A stretch of 64,000 nucleotides of DNA from Lachnospiraceae bacterium 28-4 (GCA_000403275.2 KE159598.1:1191540-1255539), one strand, 5' to 3'. Positions 54,342-63,996 are shown, counted from the stretch's first letter. Numbers and translations: made by a program. Notes: generated by a model not told the origin, from the sequence alone.

Positions 54342-57300
54342 TCAATTGTCTTCCTCTTTCTTCTTCACCACAAAGAATACACCGATCCCCATGATGACCA
54401 CCAGCGCGCCGACCACGATAAGCCACCACGGTCTCCACGCCTGCGGGCTTTCTTCTGCCTGCCCGGTGCTGTCTTTATCCGGGGTATCCGGCTGTTCAGG
54501 CTCGGTGGCATTGCCGCTTTCTTCCTCCTGTTCCCCATCTATCGCAATCACATAGTCTGACGCATGGGTAAAGGCAAGGGATACGGTGCCGTCCTCTGCG
54601 ACTTCGTCAGAACAGATAAATTCAAGCTCCCCAGTGCTTTCGTTGTAGTAATACAAACTTGCCGTATATCCGGCGTTCTCTTTGCCTAGCTCTATGGAAA
54701 GCACCGCCGTAAAGCCGAACTCCCCTTCATAGGCGAGGCTTATCTGGATGCTGTAACGCTCCCCGGTGACGTTGTTCACGATATCCACCGGGATGGCATT
54801 TGTTTCTGTCTTTACGGAAAAGTCAATGTCGCCCGCCTTATCCGTTGTGATGCTCTTTCCGTCCACGCTCCAGAGTATGCCATTGCCCATATCAAAGGTG
54901 ATGGTGATGTCCTTCCCCTTAATGCTGTCAAAAATATCTCCCGGAACCACCACAGAGCCGTTCATATCCACGTTGATGGTGCTGCCTTCCTGCGCCTGTT
55001 CTTCCTCGGCACGGATCACATCCCAGCCGATCTTGCCGTCCGCTCCCTTGATGAATGGCTGTTTTGTTCCCTGTGCGGGTGTTCCTGTGCCGCTGACCGG
55101 AGCGGTTCCCGGCTTTACTGTATTTCCACTACCCGGATTCACTGGCGTTGTCCCTGTCCCCGGTGCGGTTTCATTCCCCGGATTGGTATTTGTGTCCGTG
55201 GGCTGCGTCACAGACGGCTGCGGCGTAGTATTTCCATTGCCAGGATTCGTGCTGCCATTACCGCCGCTGCCCTGCCCTTCATCACTGCCACTGGAGCCGC
55301 CGTTATTTTCATTTCCTCCGGAATTGCCACCGCTACCGCCGTTATCTCCATTTCCGCCGGAACTGCCACCACCGCCGGAACTTGGCGGTAACTTCGCTAT
55401 ATCCTCCGTCCTTATTACATATCCACAGACGCTACATTTGTAAGTTCTGACACCTTTCTCCGTTTCCGTTGGTGCTTTTGTCACGCTTCCGCCGTCCTCT
55501 GTATGGGCTGCGGTGTCCGATTTATCCCCACAGGTACATTCGTGCCAATGACTGCTGCTGTCCGACTTCCAAACCGTTCCATAGCTGTGCGTGTGCGGCA
55601 GTACATCTATGCTCTCTGTACGCATGATGCAGCCACAGACACTGCACTTATAAGTCATAACCCCCGTTTCCTTTTCTGTAGGCGCTTTTGACACACTCCC
55701 GTCATCCTCTGTATGGGCTGCGGTATCTGTTTTATCCCCGCAGACACATTCATGCCAGTGGCTGCTTTCATCTGATTTCCAATCTGTACTGTAATTGTGT
55801 GTGTGGGACGATGGCAGTTTATCAATATCCGCTGTCCTTATCACATAACCGCAGACACGGCACTTATACGTCATGACTCCGGTTTCCGTTTCTGTCGGCG
55901 CTTTCGTCACGCTCCCGCCGTCCTCTATGTGGGATGCAAGCTCTGACTTATTCCCGCAGGAACATTCATACCAATGGCTGTCTGCATCTGATTTCCACTC
56001 TGTACCGTAGTTATGCGTATGAGACGGCGGCAGTCTGTCTATCATCTCCTCCTGCATCACATAGCCACAGACGCTGCACTTATACGTCCTGATGCCGGTT
56101 TCTGTTTCTGTTGCGGGCTTTGTCACGCTTCCGCCATCCTTTATATGGGCGGCGGTGTCTGTCCTATCCCCGCAGGCGCACTCATGCCAGTGGCTGCTTC
56201 CGTCTGACTTCCAATCTGTACTGTAATCATGCCCTGCATTTACCGTAACTGTTACTGTAGTAATGTTCCCTGCTTTGTCAGCCGCCTCAATGGTCTGTGC
56301 GCCGGATGCAGCGCCTAAAGTAAATTTACCGTCTGACAAAGCCTGCTCTTTCCCATTCACGGTTACAGATTCCAGATTATCATCTGTGACCGTCACCGTC
56401 TGAGATGTGCAGTAAGTTTCCCCGTCCGTAACGCCGGTAATGGACGGAGATGTGCCATCGAATACCATGCCGTCAGAAGAAATATAAGTCACATTTCCCT
56501 GATTATCCGTAATCCTTGCATAAACCACGCAGGATTGATCCGGGCTGATGCTAAAGGTTGTTTTGTCTGTATTTCCGGCTGTCCAACTGTCCAGCGCTTT
56601 TACTTCGTCCTCTGTCAGCTCACCGTCTGATATGTAATAAGATACAGAAGCCACGCCGGATTCGTTATCCTGTGCAGTAATCGTTACCTGCTCCGTTTTC
56701 TTAAAAAACAGCCCGAAAGTAATCGTATGTAAAAAGCTGTTCCAGTGGTTTGTACTTATGCTAATTTCCCCTGTCGGCGCACCCGCATCTTTCAACAGTT
56801 CTCCATATTTACCTCCACATACTGTACATATGGCTTTTTCCGTATAGGTGGCAGTACCGCCGGTACAATTTTCTGTTTCCGTGGAATCACAGCCAGACCT
56901 CTGACAGCTATGGGTATGCGTCCCGTTTCCGGTACTCTCCCATGCCCCGTATTCATGCCCTTTGGCGGAAATTTTTGTATCCGTTATTTCCTGTTTCCCG
57001 TCAGAATCGGAAAACAGCTTATTACATACGTCACAGCTCCAGTATTCTATGTTTCCGTCTGTAAGACAGCCTGCTTCCCGCCCTTCATGGTGAGTCAGCG
57101 TATGTGCTTTCACAGCAATTACAATATCAGCGTCTGCAATTTCTGTCTTTCCGTCCTGATCTGAAAATTTCTTCCCACAGATAGAGCAGTCCCAATACTC
57201 CTTATTTCCTGCCGCTGTACAGGTTGCCCCCTGTTCTGCATGATGAATCAGTGTGTGGTCAGTAATCGGAATAATTATATCTGTAATTTCCGCCTGCCCG

Positions 57301-59498
57301 TCTTTATCCGAAAATATTTTCTTACATACAGAACACTCCCAATACTCTAAAGTTCCCGTTTGCGTACAGTCCGCATCAACCTTTTCGTGATGGGTAAGTG
57401 TATGGGCGGCAATCGGTATTTCCGTATCTGTAATTTCGTTCTGCCCGTCCTGATCTGAAAATTTCTTTCCACAAACAGAGCACTCCCAATATTCCAAAAT
57501 CCCCGTATGTGTGCAATCCGCTTCCACCCTGTCATGATGGGTAAGCGCCGCACCGTTATTGTGGATACATGGAAGAATTATGACGGTTTTTGAAATAGTT
57601 CCTTTGTCTGCATGGGTATAAGTGGCAGTATATTCCATATCAGATACTTTTGTAACACTCAATATCCAGCCACTCGTATCCACCGTAAAATCCTGATTGC
57701 AGATTGTAACATTCCCCGCAAGGGTTACTTTCCCCTTAATCTCCGCCGCCATGTCCGCCGAGGTATAGTGCATATCCGAAGGAACAGAAATCATGTCTGC
57801 TGTAGGTGCGGATTTAATATTATAGGTTCCCTTAGAGCCAAGAATTGTATTGCTGTCCAGCACATTGGCAGAACTGAGAGTCAGTAAGCCATCGCTGCTT
57901 GCTTCTGTTGAACCGCCGATACCGGGAGCATCGGAGATTCCATCGAAGCCTCCCTTTGCAACCACTTTACCGCCATTAATAGTGATATTACCACCCTTAC
58001 CATCGTTAGTAAAATCCCCCGCTGCACCACCAATTCCGGCGGACGCATAACCTGCACTTCCACCAGTAGCTGTGATGTTTCCGCCATTGATTATCACTGT
58101 TCCACAGTCAATATCGCCGTCATTATTATTTAAATCATAAAGTGAACCACCAATGCCAGCACTATATGGTCCAGAAACATCCAATGAACCTGCGCTCTCT
58201 GCGGTAATTACTAAGGTTGCTCCTTTCGGTACATAAATTCCACATTCAGAACCCTTTATTGTATTGCTGCCCTCTAAGGTCAGATTCATGGTCGCGTTGG
58301 GGGCGATGCCTACATATGCCGCCTCGAAAATATTTAAGCCGGAAAACGTCACATTATGGGTGCCGCTTTCCACAGAAATCATTGCAGCTTGGCCTGTGCC
58401 GGTAAAGGTATGCCCCGGACAGCCGCCGTCTTCTGCGGTTAATATATTTTTAAGAGTTTGAGATATGTTAATTTCTTCCGCAGTCTGCACCGGTGCGTTG
58501 GCATTGTCAAGTGCCTCTTGCAGTTCGTAGCAACGAGACAGGTCAATCTCCTCCTGTTCGTCCTCGTTCAGTTCCCCATAGAGAACAAGGATTTCTTCAA
58601 GCTGCGCCCGCACATCCTCTGCATTATCCTCCGTTACCTTATCCGGCAGGGCAGCAATCAAATCCTCAACAGGACAGATGCGGCACTTATAGGTACACAG
58701 GCTGCCTTCCCCGTCCTCCGATTTTGGTATATAGCCGCAGTCCGCATCATGCTCCTGATGATGTTTGCAGATGCCTGTATCTTCCTGATTCTCCGTATTT
58801 TCTTCCGGCGCTTTTCCTTTGCAGTCTAAGAGACTGGCATCATCAGCACCGCACACAGGGCAGTCCCCGTTGATGCTGTCCTCCGTGCATAATGTCTCAC
58901 AGATACATTTGGCGGTATCTGTTCCCGTATCTTCGGTATTCTCCCCGGTATCCTCCGGCTCCGTGCCATTACAGATTTCACAGACATAGCCGCAGTCCTG
59001 CGCTTCTTGATAACCGCAGCTTTCGTCATGCTCGTGATGACAGTCCAGCACCTTTGTGACACAGCCGCTTTCCTCACTGCATACATGGGTACAGAGTGAC
59101 GGCTCCCGATTCCCTGCATCAGAGGGCGTAGCATTTCCCTCTCCCATGCTTTCCTCCGTTTCCCCCGTTTCCGGATAGCACCCGTCCGTATGCGTATGCA
59201 CACACTCCGTAACAGTTTTATAACATTCTTCCGTATGCTCATGGGTACACGGCTGTGCTTCCCTATAACCGCAGTCCGGCGTATGCTCCGTGTGATGTTC
59301 ACAAAGCCCCGCTTCCCTGCCCGAAGCAGACACGGCAAGCCCGCTGGCAGGCAGCGTATTGAATATTAAAGCCGCCGCCATCAGGAAGCCCATGCTTTGA
59401 CGCAGCCTGCCCCCTTTTCGTTTTCTTCCCTCTTTTTCATCCAGAAAATCCCCTACAGGGTGTTTTCTGAAAGAAAATAATCCTTTATCCTTTTCCAT
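54342..59498 (-). CDS. Large Cys/His-rich cell-surface protein of the ICE
   Basis: 1718 residues. A basic start and signal peptide (LRQSMGFLMAAALIFNTLPA, about residues 30-55) are followed by about 220 residues with repeated CxHxHTxxC-type motifs (CTHEHTEECY, CVHTHTDGCY, CEHHTEHTPDCGY), a beta-helix-like glycine-rich region (residues 370-560), four repeats of about 65 residues (TLTHH..EYWECSVCGKKFSDQDG), four of about 60 (HNYSTDWKSDESSHWHECVC), a Gly/Asn/Ser/Pro spacer, a globular domain and a C-terminal membrane helix with KKKEEDN. Each repeat carries paired cysteines, so structural zinc or disulfides are likely. No LPXTG motif is seen; anchoring is by the helix. Probably an adhesin; overlaps the pseudo-receiver gene by 46 bp. 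Confidence 0.85.
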   Translation of the reverse strand: MEKDKGLFSFRKHPVGDFLDEKEGRKRKGGRLRQSMGFLMAAALIFNTLPASGLAVSASGREAGLCEHHTEHTPDCGYREAQPCTHEHTEECYKTVTECVHTHTDGCYPETGETEESMGEGNATPSDAGNREPSLCTHVCSEESGCVTKVLDCHHEHDESCGYQEAQDCGYVCEICNGTEPEDTGENTEDTGTDTAKCICETLCTEDSINGDCPVCGADDASLLDCKGKAPEENTENQEDTGICKHHQEHDADCGYIPKSEDGEGSLCTYKCRICPVEDLIAALPDKVTEDNAEDVRAQLEEILVLYGELNEDEQEEIDLSRCYELQEALDNANAPVQTAEEINISQTLKNILTAEDGGCPGHTFTGTGQAAMISVESGTHNVTFSGLNIFEAAYVGIAPNATMNLTLEGSNTIKGSECGIYVPKGATLVITAESAGSLDVSGPYSAGIGGSLYDLNNNDGDIDCGTVIINGGNITATGGSAGYASAGIGGAAGDFTNDGKGGNITINGGKVVAKGGFDGISDAPGIGGSTEASSDGLLTLSSANVLDSNTILGSKGTYNIKSAPTADMISVPSDMHYTSADMAAEIKGKVTLAGNVTICNQDFTVDTSGWILSVTKVSDMEYTATYTHADKGTISKTVIILPCIHNNGAALTHHDRVEADCTHTGILEYWECSVCGKKFSDQDGQNEITDTEIPIAAHTLTHHEKVDADCTQTGTLEYWECSVCKKIFSDKDGQAEITDIIIPITDHTLIHHAEQGATCTAAGNKEYWDCSICGKKFSDQDGKTEIADADIVIAVKAHTLTHHEGREAGCLTDGNIEYWSCDVCNKLFSDSDGKQEITDTKISAKGHEYGAWESTGNGTHTHSCQRSGCDSTETENCTGGTATYTEKAICTVCGGKYGELLKDAGAPTGEISISTNHWNSFLHTITFGLFFKKTEQVTITAQDNESGVASVSYYISDGELTEDEVKALDSWTAGNTDKTTFSISPDQSCVVYARITDNQGNVTYISSDGMVFDGTSPSITGVTDGETYCTSQTVTVTDDNLESVTVNGKEQALSDGKFTLGAASGAQTIEAADKAGNITTVTVTVNAGHDYSTDWKSDGSSHWHECACGDRTDTAAHIKDGGSVTKPATETETGIRTYKCSVCGYVMQEEMIDRLPPSHTHNYGTEWKSDADSHWYECSCGNKSELASHIEDGGSVTKAPTETETGVMTYKCRVCGYVIRTADIDKLPSSHTHNYSTDWKSDESSHWHECVCGDKTDTAAHTEDDGSVSKAPTEKETGVMTYKCSVCGCIMRTESIDVLPHTHSYGTVWKSDSSSHWHECTCGDKSDTAAHTEDGGSVTKAPTETEKGVRTYKCSVCGYVIRTEDIAKLPPSSGGGGSSGGNGDNGGSGGNSGGNENNGGSSGSDEGQGSGGNGSTNPGNGNTTPQPSVTQPTDTNTNPGNETAPGTGTTPVNPGSGNTVKPGTAPVSGTGTPAQGTKQPFIKGADGKIGWDVIRAEEEQAQEGSTINVDMNGSVVVPGDIFDSIKGKDITITFDMGNGILWSVDGKSITTDKAGDIDFSVKTETNAIPVDIVNNVTGERYSIQISLAYEGEFGFTAVLSIELGKENAGYTASLYYYNESTGELEFICSDEVAEDGTVSLAFTHASDYVIAIDGEQEEESGNATEPEQPDTPDKDSTGQAEESPQAWRPWWLIVVGALVVIMGIGVFFVVKKKEEDN

Positions 59499-59986
59499 AT
59501 CGTTCCATTCCTCCTTGCTTTTCCGAAGGAAAAATGCTCCTGCCCCTGCGGGGGCAGAGGAATTTCCCTCCGTTCCGAAACATTTCCTTCACAGATATCC
59601 TGATAAACCGGGGCTTTCACAGACCATCTCTGCCATATGGCAATATCTCCTTCCTTTATCCTCCTAAGCGGCTCCCTGAACCTCGTTTCCTCCAGCGGGC
59701 GCACGATAAAGTCGAAACTATGCGTCCGTATCGCCTCCCTTGCAAAATAGGGATCGTCCGTAATCCAGATCACCAGCGTATTTCCATACAGTTCCCGGTA
59801 TTTACACACCAGCTCCATCCCCTGTGCGCCGTTTATGCCCACTACCACAACATCATATTCCCGCTCAAGATGGTACTCCCTGTCAATCACGCCCCGGCTT
59901 ACCGTAACATCTGACAGTTCATCCGCAAGTATCCCGGAAAGCATTTCATATTCCGGTATGCTCTTTGTATAGATGACAGCATCCAT
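59453..59986 (-). CDS. Pseudo-receiver protein preceding the surface-protein gene
   Basis: 177 residues. Resembles a response-regulator receiver (EYDVVVVGINGAQGMELVCK, LVIWITDDPYFAREAIRTHSFDFIVRPLEETRF) with the usual Lys replaced by Arg and the phospho-acceptor Asp replaced by Gly in VVVVGINGA. No output domain; the last 50 residues are a basic tail. It overlaps the large surface-protein gene, so it is presumably coupled to it. Role unknown. Confidence 0.75.
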   Translation of the reverse strand: MDAVIYTKSIPEYEMLSGILADELSDVTVSRGVIDREYHLEREYDVVVVGINGAQGMELVCKYRELYGNTLVIWITDDPYFAREAIRTHSFDFIVRPLEETRFREPLRRIKEGDIAIWQRWSVKAPVYQDICEGNVSERREIPLPPQGQEHFSFGKARRNGTIWKRIKDYFLSENTL

Positions 59987-60015
59987 ATCCCACTCCTCCT
60001 TATCCTGTTTAAAGA

Positions 60016-60091
60016 CGCAAAAAAACCGCCGGGGAACGGGTCATTCCACAGGGCATAAAAGCCCCGCAGGAAATCCCCGCCTCCGGCGGTC
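60016..60091 (-). terminator. Terminator-like attenuator before the pseudo-receiver operon
   Basis: On the minus strand GACCGCCGG..CCGGCGGTTTTTTTGCG encloses inner complementary segments (CTGCGGGG/CCCTGTGG). It lies about 30 bp before the pseudo-receiver start, between its probable promoter and the gene, so it should attenuate expression. Confidence 0.65.
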
Positions 60092-60145
60092 TTATATTTA
60101 ATAACACGATATATAAAAAGATACGGCAAAAAGACAGATTTATAA

Positions 60146-60236
<91 letters not shown>

Positions 60237-60274
60237 TAATTATCAGGCATTCCGGCATATCCTGTCAACCTCCT

Positions 60275-60302
60275 TTGGCAAAAAATTTCACTTTATTATA
60301 AT
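60275..60302 (+). promoter_or_regulatory. Candidate distal promoter toward the LytTR gene
   Basis: TTGGCA (60275-60280), a 16-bp spacer and TATAAT (60297-60302), upstream of the LytTR operator repeats. Confidence 0.5.
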
Positions 60303-60328
60303 AGATTTCCGAAAAAAAACAAGACTTT

Positions 60329-60362
60329 TGGCAGGAACGTCAATTTTCTGGCAAGAACGTCA
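60329..60362 (+). promoter_or_regulatory. LytTR-type direct-repeat operator
   Basis: TGGCAGGAACGTCA (60329-60342) and TGGCAAGAACGTCA (60349-60362) are direct repeats with a 20-bp period, as expected for dimeric LytTR binding, about 31 bp upstream of the proximal -35 box. Autoregulation is the likely meaning. Confidence 0.7.
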
Positions 60363-60393
60363 GGCAGATTTTATAAATCAGGTCTTGACAGGT

Positions 60394-60422
60394 TTGAAAA
60401 ATGTCTTTTTTTGTTGTATGAT
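60394..60422 (+). promoter_or_regulatory. Proximal promoter of the LytTR/GHKL operon
   Basis: TTGAAA (60394-60399), a 17-bp spacer and TATGAT (60417-60422). Confidence 0.65.
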
Positions 60423-60459
60423 TATATTTGATTTTTTATGGATTTGAGGTGAAACCAGT

Positions 60460-61251
60460 TTGAAGATTGCTTTAGTAGATGATGAACAGAACTATCTGGA
60501 CGAAATGGCAGGGCTTGTCTGCGACTTTGGCGCACAGCGCCACTGCCATGTGGAAACTGTCCCATTCCTGAATGCGGAAGGCTTCTTTAAGGCATTCGGG
60601 GACGGCAGCTTTTCTGCAGGCGGCTGTTTTGATGCCGTTTTTATGGACATTTACATGGACGGCATGGACGGCGTTGCCGCCGCACAAAAAATCCGGAGCA
60701 TGGACAACAGGTGTGTCCTCGTGTTTCTGACTTCCAGCTCGGACTTTATGCCGGACGCCTTCTCCTGCCATGCGTTTGAATATATTATCAAGCCTTTCTC
60801 CCCGCAGCGTATATTCAAAGTCCTTGGGGACATTCTGGAAATGCTTCCCCCACTGCAAAAATACATAGAGGTAATAAACGGCAGGAAAACCATTCATGTA
60901 TTCCTTGACGAGATTTCCTCCGTCATTACGGACGCACATTATCTTGACATCGCCCTTTCAAACGGGGAAACCCTGCACTGCCGCATGACCATGCCGGAAT
61001 TTGTAATGCTTACAGATGGGGATTCCCGCTTCCTTGCCGTCAATAAGGGTATCATGGTAAACGCTGGCTGCATCCTTGAATTTACGGACAACTGCTGTGT
61101 GCTGGAAAACGGCGCAAAGCTGCCAATCCGTGTGCGGGACCGCCTGAAAATCGAACAGGCGGCGAGGGATTACAATTTCAGGAAGATACGGGAGCGTCAG
61201 GCACACTTTGCCGGACGCCCTGTGCCGGAAGGCATCAGGAAGGGGGACTGA
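60460..61251 (+). CDS. LytTR-family response regulator
   Basis: 263 residues. The receiver has the acidic pair in IALVDDEQNYLD, the phospho-acceptor Asp in AVFMDIYMDGMDG, and the Lys in YIIKPFSPQRI. The LytTR DNA-binding domain follows (residues 135-235: YIEVINGRKTIHVFLDEISS, FLAVNKGIMVNAGCILEF). TTG start with GAGGTG eight bases upstream. It pairs with the GHKL kinase encoded 2 bp downstream, an AgrA/AgrC-like arrangement. Confidence 0.92.
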   Translation: MKIALVDDEQNYLDEMAGLVCDFGAQRHCHVETVPFLNAEGFFKAFGDGSFSAGGCFDAVFMDIYMDGMDGVAAAQKIRSMDNRCVLVFLTSSSDFMPDAFSCHAFEYIIKPFSPQRIFKVLGDILEMLPPLQKYIEVINGRKTIHVFLDEISSVITDAHYLDIALSNGETLHCRMTMPEFVMLTDGDSRFLAVNKGIMVNAGCILEFTDNCCVLENGAKLPIRVRDRLKIEQAARDYNFRKIRERQAHFAGRPVPEGIRKGD

Positions 61252-61253
61252 AC

Positions 61254-62570
61254 ATGGATATGGAAAAATGGTTATCGGCGCTGCTGGTGCTTCTGGTACT
61301 GCTTCCTTCGGGGGCATCCTGCTATTATGTAATGAAGAACCAGATGAAGTACACCCTGCGTAAGACAGCCGCACTATTCATGGCTGTCCTGCTCCCATAT
61401 GCTTTTCTCTGCTCCGCTTTAAGCGTCTTACTGCGGATTGATGTAAATATCATCCTCCTGCCGTCCCTCATCCTGTTCTTTTTCCCATACCGCTGCACCG
61501 TGACAGCAAGCCTGCCAAAATGCCTTGCCGTCTATGTGGGTGTCTGTGCCGTCCATACCTTTCCGGCACAGTTCGCCTATGCCTTTGACGCTTTTCTTCA
61601 TCCGGCGTCGGGTGCGGCGGACTTCTCTGTGGAAGCGGCTTTTTTCCGGCTTGTGCTTTCCTGTCTGGTTGCCGCCGCTTTCGCACAGCCTGCCTGCGGG
61701 CTTTTTTTCAGGATTATCGACTGTCTGGACACTCCAAAGATATGGTACTCCACCGTCATATTGTCCTCTGTCTTTCTGTTCTTCAATATAGCGGCTGTCC
61801 CCCAGTCCTACAGCACCCTCCATACAGGGCGTATGTTTTCCCTTTTCCTGCTACTGGAGGGCTGCCTGTTTGCAATCCTTACAGCAATTTATGTGCTCCT
61901 TTACCTGGGGACAAGCGTTATACTGGAACACGCCGAGCTGAAGGAACACACACAGCTTCTTGAAATGCAGGCACGCCAGTACCGGACATTGCAGGAGCAT
62001 ATGCGTCAGACTGCACGTCTGCGGCATGACTTCCGCCATTCCGTGCGCCTGCTTTCTTCCCTTGCAGAAAAAGGGGACATCGGCAGCATCCAGACACATC
62101 TTGCGACATACGAGGTCAGCCTTGCGGAAAATGCACCCTCAAATTACTGTGCCAGCGCTGCCCTCAATGCGCTGTTTAGCCACTATCACGAGATAGCTGT
62201 TTCAGCAGGCATAGACACAGACTGGCATATTGAACTGCCGGAGCTTACGCCTGCCAATGAACTTGACATCGTTTCCCTGTTCGGGAACCTGATAGAGAAC
62301 GCCATCGACGGGTGCCTTACCGTGCCGGAGGGCAGGCGGTATTTCTGCCTGACCACGGAAATCCGCCATAAAAGCAGTCTGTACATCGTTTCCACCAACA
62401 ACTTTGACGGCAGGGTGCGGAAAGGGAAGGACGGCTACCGTTCCACGAAGCACGGCGGAAACGGGATCGGGCTTGCTGCCATTGCAGCAGCAGCAGAAAA
62501 GTACGGCGGTTCGGCACAGGCTTCCAACAGCGGAACGGAGTTTTATGTAGATGTGGTGCTGAAAATATGA
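61254..62570 (+). CDS. GHKL-type sensor histidine kinase
   Basis: 438 residues with about six membrane helices in the first 220, a coiled coil (EHAELKEHTQLLEMQARQYR), the phosphorylated His in ARLRHDFRHSVRLLSS, and a GHKL ATPase domain (FGNLIENAIDGCL, KHGGNGIGLAAIAAAAEKYGG). Of the AgrC/FsrC kind, which often sense peptides. No peptide gene is obvious next to it. Partner of the LytTR regulator. Confidence 0.92.
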   Translation: MDMEKWLSALLVLLVLLPSGASCYYVMKNQMKYTLRKTAALFMAVLLPYAFLCSALSVLLRIDVNIILLPSLILFFFPYRCTVTASLPKCLAVYVGVCAVHTFPAQFAYAFDAFLHPASGAADFSVEAAFFRLVLSCLVAAAFAQPACGLFFRIIDCLDTPKIWYSTVILSSVFLFFNIAAVPQSYSTLHTGRMFSLFLLLEGCLFAILTAIYVLLYLGTSVILEHAELKEHTQLLEMQARQYRTLQEHMRQTARLRHDFRHSVRLLSSLAEKGDIGSIQTHLATYEVSLAENAPSNYCASAALNALFSHYHEIAVSAGIDTDWHIELPELTPANELDIVSLFGNLIENAIDGCLTVPEGRRYFCLTTEIRHKSSLYIVSTNNFDGRVRKGKDGYRSTKHGGNGIGLAAIAAAAEKYGGSAQASNSGTEFYVDVVLKI

Positions 62571-62935
62571 GTGGGTTCAGAGGGTTCAAAAATGAACACG
62601 GGTTTTTTATAACCAGTAATTTTAGCAGTGGCAAGCAATGGATAACGATATTCTTTACGAATATCGCTATCCCCGCTCCGGCACCTTACGGTGCCTCGCT
62701 ATGCTTGTTGGGGACACCCCAATCCCCGGCAAAAATCACTTTCGTTCTTTTGCGAACACGCCTTGCGGCGTGGCTTTCCACTCATGCACAGCCTGAGTTT
62801 TCTCCCATGCGGTCGCTGCTTCCCGCACCTCCGCGCAGGAAGGAAAAACTTATGTTCCTTTTATAGCACAGGCAGAATCAAGTCTGCGGTTTCTTGCTTT
62901 TTTCCCAATCCACCATTATAATAAAGCCTATCATA
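62571..62935. other. Hairpin-rich non-coding ICE segment
   Basis: Many short stems follow one another: GATATTC-TTTAC-GAATATC (62649-62669), GGCACC-TTAC-GGTGCC, GGGGACACCCC, ACGCC-TTG-CGGCGT. Short frames here lack start signals. Such stretches near relaxase genes may hold a transfer origin or a structured RNA; neither is shown. Confidence 0.5.
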
Positions 62936-62951
62936 CATGGGAGGAAAAAAC

Positions 62952-63176
62952 ATGTTCACTTATGAAGATTTCAAATCGTTATCCGGGATAACCGACCGTG
63001 ATGAACTTATGTCCGCCGTCGCACAGATTCCCGAAGAAGATTTACGGACTGCCCTCTTTATAACGCTCCTTTCCTGGGGCAAGAGCATAGAGATAAATGA
63101 AGAATTGTGGAAGCGGGAGCATGAACGCGCAGATAAAGCGGAAGCAATACTAAATTCGCAATCTTCCGAAAAATGA
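62952..63176 (+). CDS. Small hypothetical ICE protein
   Basis: 74 residues from an ATG with GGGAGG seven bases before it: MFTYEDFKSLSGITDRDELM, ALFITLLSWGKSIEINEELW, then a charged helix. No family recognised. The strong binding site and helical composition support a real gene. Confidence 0.65.
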   Translation: MFTYEDFKSLSGITDRDELMSAVAQIPEEDLRTALFITLLSWGKSIEINEELWKREHERADKAEAILNSQSSEK

Positions 63177-63216
63177 TACCATTCCCCGCAGCCGCCATTT
63201 CCTGAAAAAGAGCAAT

Positions 63217-63268
63217 AAAAAAAGAGGAAACCAAAAGGGCAATCCCCTCTGGTTTCCTCTTTTTTTAC
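63217..63268. terminator. Bidirectional terminator
   Basis: AAAAAGAGGAAACCA and TGGTTTCCTCTTTTTTT form a stem with A and T tracts on both sides, between the convergent small gene and the relaxase gene. Confidence 0.9.
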
Positions 63269-63270
63269 TG

Positions 63271-63996
63271 TCAGCGTTCCGTTTCTTTTTTCTTCTCCGC
63301 TTCCTGCGGTTCCAGACCTAAAATAATATCAACATTGTGCTTCGCCGTCTGGTAATCTACCATTTCTTTCCGCGCCGCCTTATATTCCTCATAGCACTCT
63401 TTTTTCTCTGCCAGGAGCGCGGCATATTCTTGAGATAATTGTGCCACTTTCGGTATCGGCTTTCCATCCAGCGCATCAAAGGCCGCCTTTGCCGCCTCAT
63501 GCTTTTTAATTTCTTCCGCGTGTCCGGCAAGGTATTCTTTTTTGTGGCGCGACTTCTTATATTCCTTATAAACCTCCCGCGTTTTGGAGTAATTGATGAT
63601 GTGCGTTTTTAACTGCGCGTTCCCGGCCATGCGCCCCTCAAGCTGCCTGATGCGGACAGAAAGCGCATCAAATTTTTCCCCGGCAGCATCTGCCCGCGCC
63701 GCCAGTTCCCCATAATCGGCCACGCCGTTCTCCACAAGGAAATTTAAAGTCTTTGCCGCTTCTTTCAGGTTGAAAACTTTCGCCCACCGTTCATAGCCTT
63801 TCCCTTTTCCTGCCTGCATTTTTGCCTGGATATCCACAAGGAGGTTGACATCCCTTGCTGCTGTCTGGCCTTTTGATTTTGTCTCCGTCCCGGTGCGGGC
63901 TTTGCCGATCCGTTCCTTTAATGCGGCCTCCGTATAGTCCTCCCCCAGACGGAAAGAACGAGTGAAATTCTCCTGCCCCGGCGCACGGAACTCCAA
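63271..63996 (-). CDS. C-terminal part of an ICE relaxase (5' end outside the window)
   Basis: At least 241 residues; the start lies beyond the right edge. The helical sequence LVDIQAKMQAGKGKGYERWA, KVFNLKEAAKTLNFLVENGV, LKTHIINYSKTREVYKEYKK and EYAALLAEKKECYEEYKAAR is that of the C-terminal domain of MobA/VirD2-type relaxases from Tn1549-like and related ICEs, which nick the transfer origin. Catalytic N-terminal motifs are not visible here. Confidence 0.85.
   Translation of the reverse strand: MEFRAPGQENFTRSFRLGEDYTEAALKERIGKARTGTETKSKGQTAARDVNLLVDIQAKMQAGKGKGYERWAKVFNLKEAAKTLNFLVENGVADYGELAARADAAGEKFDALSVRIRQLEGRMAGNAQLKTHIINYSKTREVYKEYKKSRHKKEYLAGHAEEIKKHEAAKAAFDALDGKPIPKVAQLSQEYAALLAEKKECYEEYKAARKEMVDYQTAKHNVDIILGLEPQEAEKKKETER

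Noticed and set aside
54766-55443. Plus-strand 225-codon frame
   Set aside because: Antisense of the Gly/Ser/Pro spacer and C-terminal domain of the large surface protein.
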